Shown piece by piece: positions 30,301 to 40,655 of a stretch of DNA of 64,000 bases. A program made the translations under genes and the position numbers. Position 1 is the stretch's first letter; each line of letters opens with the position of its first letter. Under the pieces are notes generated by a model. It was given only the letters and a program-made list of their open reading frames with translations, did no database searches and was not told where the DNA came from. Source of the DNA: Xestospongia bergquistia (Eukaryota > Porifera > Demospongiae > Haplosclerida > Petrosiidae). The stretch is taken from NCBI GenBank assembly GCA_963965975.1, contig OZ014416.1, forward strand, positions 558,001-622,000, in the 5' to 3' direction.

Positions 30301-32539
30301 AATACCATGATGATGATGATCCTCAAGTACCTACCTACACTCAGTACCATGGTGATGACGATCCTCAAGTACCACCAACCCACACTCAATACCATGGTGA
30401 TGACGATCCTCAAGTACCACCTACCCACACTCAATACCATGGTGATGACGATCCTCAAGTACCACCTACCCACACTCAATACCATGGTGATGACGATCCT
30501 CAAGTACCTAATAGCTCTCAGGACCACAGAGATGATAATCCTCTAGTATCTGCTAGTTCTCAATATCACAGAGGGGATGGTCCTCGATTACCTGGTAGCT
30601 TTCAGTATCACAGAACGAATGGCCCTCGAGTATCTACAAAACGTCATCATCAGCAGAGTAGTCATACTCATCATCAACAACAAAGCTATCCTCAAGTACA
30701 AGCTTGGAGACATCCTGTTCATTCTTTTCAGCAACTCCATGGATGGGATAGCCCTATTCGTCCTCATGACCAACCCCAAGTAATTGGAAATGGATACTCT
30801 CAAAAACAACCCTATGATTATCTTCAGTCACAGTCCCACACACAAGGTTACCTTCATCCACAATTCCATACTCAGGGCTACCCTCATCCACAATCCCATA
30901 CACGAGGTTACCCTCATCCACAATTCCATACTCAGGGCTACCCTCATCCACAATCCCATACACAAGGTTACCCTCATCCACAACTCTATACTCAGGGCTA
31001 CCCTCATCCACAATCCTACACACAAGATTACCTTCATCCACAATCCTATACACAACATTATGCTGGTTACCCTCAGTCACATTCCTATTACTGTCAGCCC
31101 CAATCCTATACACAACATTATGCTGGTTACCCTCAGTCACATTCCTATTACTGTCAGCCACAATCCTATGCACAAAGCTACATTCATCCACAACTCCCTA
31201 TGCAGGGTTATCCTCACCCACTACCCTATTCACATTCTCCTAGTTACCAATCCAATGCATTACTTGACTGTCATCAAGTATCAATTCCTCCTCTCCAAAT
31301 GAATACAACACAGGGTAATCCTTTCCCTCAACCAAATACATTATGTCATAATCCTGTTCCTCATTGGCAACACTCACATGCACCCAACAATTCTGTCCTT
31401 CGTCAGCGACAATCATATACTAATAGATCACATGATAATCATGCTCCTCAACCCTACATGAGCATTGATGCTGACCCTCATCAACAACCATATAGATCAC
31501 ACAGTGATCGTGCCCCTCCTCAATCCTACATGAGCATTGATGCTGACCCTCGTCAACAACCATACAGATCACACAGTAATCATGGCCCTCTGCAACACTA
31601 CATGACCCTTCCTTGTCAGGGACTACAGCAAATGGACCCTACTCCTCCTAAAATATCATCTGTTACTGCTACACAAAGCAGTCCTCTTCAAAAACGATCT
31701 TACGCAAGTGCATTACAAGGTGATTCTCCTTTTCAAAATTCATGTACAAAAGGTAACCAATCTTCCATAGCAACTATCACTTTATATTATAAACATATGA
31801 ATAACATACCATTATCACTATAGGTGATCTTGTTTGCGTCACACTGCCTGAAGATTTGATTTTGGAGTTCTATAAAAAGGATTCAACTCTAGTTAAAAAA
31901 GTACAAGAGATATTACCTACACTGCTATATAATCTGTTTCCTCCTTTATAGCCATTACGTCAACCAGGTCTAGTTGTTGATGTGCGAGATTCAGACGGGG
32001 CTCTTGTTGTACGGTATCCTAGCACTAATGAGAACGTATTACTCCATGCGGCTACTGTCACTAAAGTCACACACTTTAAGGGGGATGATGTTATGATAGT
32101 GAATGATAGAAATTTGATTTGCAAGTATCATGGAGAAAACAAAGTGAAAGTAACAGATTAAAATAATATTATATGAAATATATTGGCTTTGTTTTCTGTT
32201 GTATAGTTTTGCGGTAAACTTGGTAATGTGGAAAAAGTTGTTGATACACAAGTTGTTGTTAATATTAATAACCAAGAAGTTCTGTTCGATCAATACTGTT
32301 TGATGCCAATTTGTAAGTTTGTATTTTTTAAGTTATCCAGAAAACGTTTATTGATTTTTTTGATTTCATGATTTTATTATATTTCTCTGATCTTAGGTAA
32401 GGATGCGATTTGTAATATCTGTTATGACAATATCAGCAACAAAACATTAAATTGCAACCATATGGTTTGTTCTCAATGTTTACCGAAACTGTTGACCTGT
32501 CCTTTCTGTAGAAGACCGATCAATAGGTTTCATTTCTAA
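27319..32539 (+). CDS. MIF4G - repeat linker - SH3-like - RING protein, copy A
   Basis: Nineteen exons give 1,319 aa: 27319-27453, 27540-27662, 27714-27773, 27921-28067, 28190-28297, 28342-28470, 28518-28622, 28668-28755, 28797-28888, 28943-29076, 29135-29297, 29346-29402, 29461-29516, 29662-29836, 29889-31752, 31824-31900, 31952-32149, 32207-32312, 32397-32539. Residues about 46-275 are an eIF4G-like MIF4G domain (RILDQLP, AQFIAQLFKLEMLPESIMDDC, MDQHFKR, ICFMLQDLVEMRENKW). A Lys/Arg-rich segment and a 600-residue Pro/His/Tyr/Gln/Asp linker follow. Residues about 1146-1270 resemble the SH3 repeats of mind bomb/HERC2 (FCGKLGNVEKV to CLMPI). The end is a C3HC4 RING (CNIC, CNHMVCSQC, CPFC). No MA3 or W2 domain is seen. 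Inference: a RING E3 tethered to translation factors such as eIF4A. The acceptor at 29886-29891 is CAGCAG, allowing one Gln to be included or skipped. Confidence 0.85.
30129..30509 (+). repeat. 45-nt coding tandem repeat in copy A
   Basis: About eight units encoding variants of PQVPPTHTQYHGDDD (15 aa; some units 14 aa with PTYTQ). Nucleotide identity between units is very high, so the array expanded recently. A long antisense ORF over it is a shadow. Confidence 0.95.
30835..31195 (+). repeat. 30-nt and 60-nt coding tandem repeats in copy A
   Basis: About nine units encoding HTQGYPHPQS variants (10 aa), followed by two near-identical 60-nt units encoding YTQHYAGYPQSHSYYCQPQS. The composition (Tyr, His, Gln, Pro) is that of a disordered linker. 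Confidence 0.92.
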
Positions 32540-33353
32540 ATTGAATTTGTAGGAATCAATCATCTAAATAAATTAAATATTAAATTAATTATATGACTGT
32601 GTAGGATAGTAACTAATAAACAGACCAATATCAAGGTTTCTGAAACTCATTAATTTGGTCATTAATAGAAATGATAATAATTTATTATTGTTTTATTGAT
32701 TCTATTAAATATGAGTATTTATAATAATAATATTATATATATTACTAGTCATCATAACAAGCAAACAAAATTCTACAAAAGAAAATAATTGTCTTGAGAT
32801 GGTGTAGCTCTTCTTAAAGAACATCAAAACAAAGTAAAAATGAACAATGTAAAGAGAGAGAGAAAGGTATGGCTAAGAAGAAGAATTTGTGAATGGGTGT
32901 TGTGATTACAGATGATTATGATTAATAAGTACACGACACTCTACCACTGAAATGTCAAGACTGTAATTTTTCAATAGCACTCTCATCATGATCCAGTGGA
33001 CCATATAGGATGTATAGACAAGGATGTGGAAACCACAAAGAAACCATCTCGTAAGCAGCTTTTTAAAATGTAATACAACATTTGAGAGCAGTAATACTAA
33101 TGTCACTTAACAGGATTTTATTATATAGTAGTGTAGAATTTAATATAGTTTCATGGGAAAGAAACATAACTAGTTTTTTGTTTCATTTTATTAAATGGAG
33201 AGAGAGAGAGAGAGAGTTAATGTACTCACTTAACTACTCTGTGACAGTTTTGATCAAAAGAAATAGATCAATTAAAACAAGAAGACGTTTGCTTACGTCA
33301 TTTTATGGGGATTCCCCATTATTCCCTGGGCATTGTCGCGGTACTTTACACCA
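32540..33353. other. Intergenic region between copies A and B
   Basis: 3' flank of copy A (32540-32780), which resembles the 3' flank of copy C (42135-42340), then a stretch with no recognisable gene, then the duplicated upstream region of copy B (33118-33270). Confidence 0.6.
33118..33270 (+). promoter_or_regulatory. Duplicated upstream region, copy B
   Basis: Matches 26990-27150 in order and with high identity, including the GA microsatellite. It ends about 85 bp before the chosen start codon of copy B. Confidence 0.6.
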
Positions 33354-33557
33354 ATGGCTCAGAGCAATTCTTGCAGAAGATATCGAAGAATTATTGAACA
33401 TCGCCCAGCTAAAGCAGTTCTTAGAACTACAGAGCACAGATGGACTCCACTAAAAAAGAGATGTCTCAGTTCAGAAGAGAGGGAGAAAGAAGAAATAGTT
33501 TCCAAATTTCAAGTAAAATAATTTTATGGGGATTTATAAAATATACAATAGTTATAT

Positions 33558-33588
<31 letters not shown>

Positions 33589-36500
33589 GTGTAAAATAAA
33601 CACGTATCAATCACATTCTCTGTCTTACAGACTATTCTCAACAAACTGACTCATCAAAATTTTGAATGCTTAGCTGAGCAAGCTCGAAATCTTGACATTA
33701 GCACTGAAGAAAGACTACAAATATGCATCAATAAAGTATTTTTGATGGTGAGTATTTTTTACATTTTATTGTCTCTTATATCTACCTATATATATAGGTG
33801 CAATTAGTTTCTAATAAGGCCAAAATATACGCCTACTTCTGTCATACAATATTTTGTGTAAGTTCATTCCAAAAGTAGAGAGTTGTGAATATATTATGTT
33901 CTACATTAATATTATTATTATTATGTATTGTATTGTTTATAACTCATTTATTATCTTGAAGGCTTGGATTGCAATTTAGCATTAATTTTGTTACATTTAA
34001 GCTACTTGTAATGATCCTTTGAAGTGCTTGTAATAAGCCACTTATCTCAAGTGGTTGTTGTGATGAGTGATCATGGCCTACAACTACAAATATTAATTAA
34101 GATGAAAATAATAAAACAGAATAAATATAATTTTGTGTATTAAAACAAATTCAATTTTTGTTTGTGTTTATTTTGTTCATTCAGATCAAAGAGAAGGTAG
34201 TAGTTGTAAATGAGAAAGAAACGACAATATACGCTTGGTTTAGGAGGGAGATTCACTCTAGATGTCATAGAGAATTTGAGAAACAGGAACAAGCAGCTTT
34301 GATGAAAGCAATTGAGGAGGCTACTTCAGTGAGTGGACCATTCATTAACAGCAGCATTTGTGTGTGTGCATATTGAATTTGTTAATTTTATTGGGGTATT
34401 TAAATCATGTAAATTAAAAATTTGACAACCATGTACTTAATTTATTTATTAATTTAATGTGAATGTCATGACAACAGATATGATTGATTTGTAATTTGAA
34501 GCAAGTAGACATTTCTATAAATCACATCACAGCTTTATTAGCCTTCTAAATATCATCATGGTATAGGACCTATACCATCTATTTTACTAGGACACGATTA
34601 TTCAAAGCCTGATTTAAGCAGTCTCATTCCTGTATTTATCAGTTGTGTTACTATTGTCATTGAATTTCTAGGAGGAAGACAAGGAGATTAAAAAGAATGA
34701 ACTTATCGAATGGGAAATTAAATCTCACAAGCGATCTCTCGCTAGTTCTCAATTTTTTGCTCAACTCTTTAAACTAAAGGTGATTTGTTAATACATAACA
34801 ATCATTGACTTGACTTGGTCATTTCAGTTGCTGTCAGAGAGTGCTATGCATGACTATATTCAGTATATTGTACATCTGGTATGTTCAACATTTGATGAAG
34901 AAGCTCTTAAATCTTTTTGCCATTTGATTAAAACCATAGGCAAAGAGCTTGACGATTCTCAGACTAAAGTAACACATGTATAACATATCAAGCTGTTTAT
35001 TCTTGTTGCCATAGCAATGTATGGATCAATATTTTGAATGTATAGCTGGTGTCTTTGACAAAAAGAAGATATCATTCCATATTCGTTTTATGTTTCAAGA
35101 TATTCTGGAATTGAGAAAGGTGGTGACCTTTGAATAAAATTAATGTCTGTAGTACACAACCAGTCTACCCCTGGTTAAAGAGAGGAGAGGGTGGTTCACA
35201 AGATCAGTATACTCTATGCATATATACATGTATCAAATGTATTGTGATAGGAAAAGGACTGTAGCCCTCCCCCAAATGGAATTGAGCCTATAGACATTTG
35301 TTTTTATATGATACCTACAGTGAATATTCAAACGATCTCTCTTGTTCCTAAACTATTATAATGTCAGATAATTACTAACAATTCCTATTAACTGCTTTTC
35401 CATACTTAATGATGTTCTACTCCTGTAATTATTATATTTATTATAATTATTGTTTATCACATTACAGAACAAATGGGAACATGAGAAAAAAACAGACCAG
35501 TACATGCTATTAACAGAACAGGAAGATATATTGCCAATAGAGCATGGGCTGGGTAAGTTTATTTAAATTTGTTCATCTTTAATATGTTATATTAGTTTCT
35601 AGTGGTCAAGATGATGTAGGTGGACAGAGAGAGTCCGTTCCTAATGTAACAAGAATAACAGCTTTGGTTAGGAACCATAAAAAGAAAGAACATGTAAATT
35701 ATGTCCTTGTTACTTATCATTGTCAATTTGATTGTCCTCCTACACAGGCAGTACCTATTCTTGGTCCAGGATGTAATCTTTGTCCCAGATGGAAGAGACC
35801 CCAGACACTTATCCCTCCTCCTGATCCTGACTTAAAGACAGAGAAAAAATCAAAGCAGAAAATGTTGTTAGCTTCACAACTTACTGGACTGTCCGGTTCT
35901 ATTGAATTCGAACTGGACACTACTCAACTTATTAATCCAAGCCCACAACCCTTTGTACAGAATGACATATCAGATGATGAGGCTCAGAGTAACTCCTCAG
36001 ATGTTCCAGTAATTCCAGGGCAGCAGTATGAAGAATTTCAAGTGAAGAATGATGACTGTGATGTTGTACATGTAAGATTACCAAATAGTACCAGCTTTAA
36101 ATGTCATGATATATTTCATTCTCTTTAGAGTTTTACTCTCCAGCAAGAAATGCAAACAACTTTACACACTAATTTTCAACAAGCATCTACTAGCCCTCAA
36201 CAACAACCTCATAGAGAGAGTACTCCTCAAGCATCTCAGCAACAAATTCATAGTCCTGAAGTAACCTCTAGCGCTCAACACAGAGAAGGCACTCCTCAGG
36301 CACCCCAGCAAGTTTACACTGCTGAAGTACCTCAACAAAGAGAGGGTACTTCACAGGCACCCCAGCAAGTTTACACTGCTGAAGTACCTCAACAAAGAGA
36401 GGGTACTTCACAGGCACCCCAGCAAGTTTACACTGCTGAAGTACCTCAACAAAGAGAGGGTACTCCTCAGGTATCCCAGCAAGTTCACACTGCTGAAGTA

Positions 36501-38422
36501 CCTCAACAAAGAGAGGATACCCCTCAGGCACCCCAGCAACTTGAAGTAACTCTTAGCCCTCATGGAGAAGGTATTCCTCAAGTATTCCAGCAAGTTTACG
36601 CTCCTGAAGTACCCACTAACTCTCAACACAGAGATAGAAGTTTACAGTCATCCCAGCAACTTCATAGTCCTGAAGTACTTGCTAGCCCTCAACAACTAAC
36701 CCTCAGAGACCACATTCCTCAACCAACTCCCAACACAGAGGAGAGTCCTCGAGTACCTAATACCCATTGGCAACAGGCTCATATTCCTCAAAGATTTGCT
36801 AACCCTCCTATTACTTGGCAGAACGATCATCCAGAATCTATGCATTTTCAAATACAGCAACCTGTTTACTCTCATCAGCAATCTTATGGATGGGATCATC
36901 CTCAAGTACCTATACATACTCAACAACCAGAGTATGTACCTCCACAATACTATGGACAGAATAATTATTACCAGACACACAGTCATTACCTTTTGCCACA
37001 ACCACATGCACAAGATCCAGCTGTTTACAACTCTAATCCATCATTGTTCTCTTTTCAAATGCTTAGTTCTCCCCAATCACATTTCTACATGAACACATTT
37101 CAACCCAACCCTACTCTTTGTCCTCCTCAATCCTATATGATTGTTCATGCTCCTTGTACACCACTACTGCATATAAGTAATGGTCCTACCCCTCATCAGC
37201 AGGCGCAATACATGAATACTGATCTTGGTCCCCCTCACCAACAATTTTATCCAAGTGCATCACCCAGTATTCCTCCTCATCAAACCTACATGTCGGCTTC
37301 TTGTCTGCCATTACTGCACAGTCATGTCCCTCATCAGCAACCACAATACATGAACACAAATACTGCTTTTCCACAACAACAATTTGCTTTTCACAACCAT
37401 TCTCCTCCTCAGCCCCATGTGTCTGCTCCTCATCCTCCGCTATTTTCCAATAATATTGGCCCTCCTCTTCAGCAACGACCCATCAACCCTTTATCTCGTC
37501 AGCAAGCACAGTACAGACCTAGAAAGACTAATCCAGTTCCTCTTCACCAACAATCCTTGTTATTGGCTAATGATTGTGCTCCTTCTTGCCGACAATCTCG
37601 TCAAAATCATTCTGATCTTACTAATATAGAAGGTGAGCAATGTCACTTGACTATCACTTGACTTGATTATTTTATTATATCTTAAAAGATAACTTGGTGT
37701 GTGTCTTACTGAGTAAAGAACTGTTTGATGATATTCAATTATCCTATTTGGGTCCTGAGCAGTATCAACCAACTGATCAAGTAAGAGTATTCTTCAACCA
37801 TTACATAAACTGTCTTCTCTTCTATAGCCATTGTGTCAACCAGGTCAAGTGGTTGACAAACAAGATTCAGGCAATGCACTTATTGTTCGGTATCCTAGTA
37901 ACAAGGTAGTGTTAATTCTCCATGCAGCTACTGTTACTAAAGTGAAACATGCCAAGAAAGATAGAGTGATGGTCGTAAACAGTAAAGACTTGGTCTATAA
38001 GTATCATGGAACAAATGCTACAAGAGTAAGATACCATTATAGAGTCATTGTATTAGTCTTAACACTACTGAAACAATAAGTCAAATGTGTTTTCTTTTTT
38101 ATAGTTTTGTGGTAAGCTTGGTACTGTCGAAGAAGTTTCTGTTCGTGGGGTGGTTGTATCTATTGATAATCGAAACATTTCCTTCAATCCATTCTGTTTA
38201 ATGCCAGTTTGTAAGTTCATATTTTCAATATATAGGAATTTATTTTTTTACCATATCACAGCTGATAATGCAATCTGTATAATATGCGTTGAAAATCTCC
38301 GTGATGTTGTCATGGACTGTTGTAGTCAACAAGTGATGTGCTCTGAATGCTTAGACAAGCTAGATAAACCAGAGTGTCCATTCTGTAGATGTCCTATTCA
38401 ACAAAGGACAGAGCTTTGTTGA
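33354..38422 (+). CDS. MIF4G - repeat linker - SH3-like - RING protein, copy B
   Basis: Fifteen exons give 1,133 aa: 33354-33512, 33631-33747, 33798-33857, 34185-34328, 34672-34779, 34828-34968, 35015-35119, 35468-35552, 35596-35693, 35748-36071, 36129-37632, 37689-37780, 37828-38025, 38105-38210, 38262-38422. Intron positions and phases match copy A over the MIF4G and C-terminal exons. The N-terminal exon is Arg-rich. MIF4G (about 54-307) is closer to the eIF4G consensus at its start (TILNKLTHQNFECL, LDISTEERL) than copy A. The linker (about 340-948) is Pro/Gln-rich with different tandem repeats. The SH3-like segment ends FCLMPV. In the RING the expected histidine is glutamine: CCSQQVMCSEC where copy A has CNHMVCSQC. 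Exons corresponding to A12-A14 are absent. Zinc binding and ligase activity of this RING are therefore doubtful. Confidence 0.83.
36285..36540 (+). repeat. 57-nt coding tandem repeat in copy B
   Basis: Four full units and a partial fifth encoding QAPQQVYTAEVPQQREGTS variants (19 aa). Units are almost identical in DNA, and unrelated to the repeats in copy A, so each paralogue grew its own array. Confidence 0.95.
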
Positions 38423-39715
38423 AGCATGATTATAGAACAGCTAACAACTGAGGTCTTCAAAGATATAAATAGTTGTATATAATATATGAAAGTAATATGA
38501 AGTTTCTATAAATAGAAACAGATAAATCAGGTCATTTGATACAAATAGTATTTATTTTTACCACTTAATTTTTTTACGAGAAATTAATAATAATTATTAT
38601 TAATTATTTTATAATGAAGGGGTGTGACTATTTTGCATGTGGTTCTGATTTGAGTTTCGTGACAGCTTACTATATATAGTACTTTTTATTGGAGAGTTCT
38701 GCTTAAGGAGTTGGGTTTGTCTTGTCTTCTAACAATCAAAAAACAGGTATTCTTAGAGTACATAAACAGTTGAATTAGCTAGACTGTTGTAGTCAACAGG
38801 TGATGTGCTCTGAATGTTTAGACAAGCTAGATAAACCAGAGTGTCCATTCTGTAGATGTCCAATTCAACAAAGGATAGAGCTTTGTTGATGAAGCATGAT
38901 TATAGAACAGCTAACAACTGAGGTCTTCAAAGATATAAATAGTTGTATATAATATATTACAGTAATATGAAGTTTCTATAAATAAAAGCTGATGAATCAG
39001 GTGATTAGATACGAGTAGTATTTATATTTACCACTAAGTCAAGATATTTTTTTATGAGAAAACGATAATAATTAATAATAATTATTATTAATTATTTTAT
39101 AATGAAGGGGTGTGACTATTTTGCACGTGGTTCTGTTACTATATAGTACTTTTTATTGGAGAGTTCTGCTTAAGGAGTTGGGTTTGTCTTGTCTTCTAAC
39201 AATCAAAAAACAGGTATTCTTAGAGTACATAAACAGTTGAATTAGCTAGACTGTTGTAGTCAACAGGTGATGTACTCTGAATGTTTAGACAAGCTAGATA
39301 AACCAGAGTGTCCATTCTGTAGATGTCCAATTCAACAAAGGATAGAGCTTTGTTGATGAAGCATGATTATAGAACAGCTAACAACTGAGGTCTTCAAAGA
39401 TATAAATAGTTGTATATAATATATTACAGTAATATGAAGTTTCTATAAATAAAAGCTGATGAATCAGGTGATTAGATACGAGTAGTATTTATATTTACCA
39501 CTAAGTCAAGATAATTTTTTATGAGAAAACGATAATTAATAATAATTGTTATTAATCATTAATTACATGAACTGAAGGGGTGTGACTATTATATCCACGT
39601 GTTATTGAAGGTTTCAAGAGGCCTGCTTAAAGAAATCAGATTTGTCTTGTCTTCTAACAATCAAAAAACAGGTATCCTTATAGTACATTAACAGTTGAAT
39701 TAGCTATTTCTGGCG
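38315..39715 (+). repeat. 467-bp tandem triplication of the RING exon end plus 3' flank
   Basis: The sequence GACTGTTGTAGTCAACA inside copy B's last exon (38315) recurs at 38782 and 39249, both intervals being exactly 467 bp. Each unit carries the second half of the RING exon, the stop codon and about 350 bp of 3' flank. The two extra units have no upstream exon, so they are non-functional RING remnants; the third has a Cys codon changed to Tyr (TACTCTGAATG). Homology stops near 39716. Confidence 0.93.
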
Positions 39716-39785
39716 TAGTTATACACACACACATATATAATTCATTCTTTCTGATGCATGCATAATATGACAATGTCATATTGTA

Positions 39786-40203
39786 CAGGGATGGGGTCAA
39801 ATACATTGAATAGTATTTAAATACAAATACAAATACTTTGAAAAGTATTTAAATACTTTCCAAATACTTCTTTATACTATCCCAGCATATCCCCATTATT
39901 TGCTTTTACATGTAATGAACTAATCATTACAAATTATTGATTGCATCTAATAAACAGAAGTTCTTCAAATGTTTTGTCGGTTAGGTGACATTGATCAGAG
40001 CAAAAAACTTTTCCTGCTATGTTGAATAGTCTTTCCACAGAAACAAACAATTTAAAAAGAAGTATTTGAAGATTTCACGAAGTATTTGAAATACAAATAC
40101 AAATACTTCCTGTTTCAGAAATTCAAAATACAAATACAAATACTCAAAAAATGTATTTAAATACAGCTAAATACAAATACTTATGTATTTGACCCCAACC
40201 CTG
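39786..40203. mobile_element. Non-autonomous hAT-type DNA transposon (418 bp)
   Basis: Terminal inverted repeats: left CAGGGATGGGGTCAAATAC, right end reads CAGGGTTGGGGTCAAATAC on the minus strand (18 of 19 match). Subterminal regions are packed with AAATAC motifs, as in many hAT elements. Flanking 8-bp sequences (ATATTGTA and GATAGCTA) do not match, so a target-site duplication is not preserved. It still encodes a short remnant of transposase on the minus strand. Confidence 0.85.
39934..40044 (-). pseudogene. hAT transposase C-terminal remnant
   Basis: On the minus strand 36 codons ending in TAA read ERLFNIAGKVF, then LTDKTFEELLFIRCN. This is the conserved C-terminal dimerisation segment of hAT transposases (pattern ER.FS.AG, then a Leu/Phe-rich helix). 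No catalytic DDE domain remains, so the element is an internal-deletion derivative. Confidence 0.75.
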
Positions 40204-40655
40204 GATAGCTATGCCCTCTTGTGTAGTTTATTCCAAGTATATTCATTCAACAAGTATGTAAAAATTTCTAAAAAATCAATTAAATATAGGGACAGTGGTT
40301 GAATCTCAGTATTTCTTAAAAAGTATGGGAAAACCAAGTGAACCTAAAGAAATGGGACAAAATGAAAAAAAAATCATCCTTAGTTAGAATGAACTGTTAA
40401 CTAAGACTTGCATTTAGTGACAAGTGTTATTTAGCATGTTGTGTTTATGTATAATCAATGAGTCAATAATCTTCAAATCATTTTAACAAGTTAGTTTGTT
40501 ATCTCATTTACGGACATACTTCCGTCCAGTATTCTAATCCATTTGTTAGCAACTGCCCTCAGTCTGACTAAAAATAACTATCAGATACATGAGGACGACC
40601 TAGATCTTCAATAACAATATTCTTTTCTTGCTCCTTTTTTTCTCAACAGCTAGCA

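Larger units (their letters stand above)
38423..40655. other. Region between copies B and C
   Basis: Holds the two extra RING-exon units, the hAT element and decayed 5' sequence of copy C. Nothing else recognisable. Confidence 0.6.

Noticed and set aside
29946-31302. Long ORFs on both strands over the copy A linker
   Set aside because: Shadows of the coding tandem repeats; only the frame continuous with MIF4G and SH3/RING exons is supported.
39771-40211. Perfect 8-bp target-site duplication for the hAT element
   Set aside because: The flanks ATATTGTA and GATAGCTA do not match; the duplication is decayed or lost.
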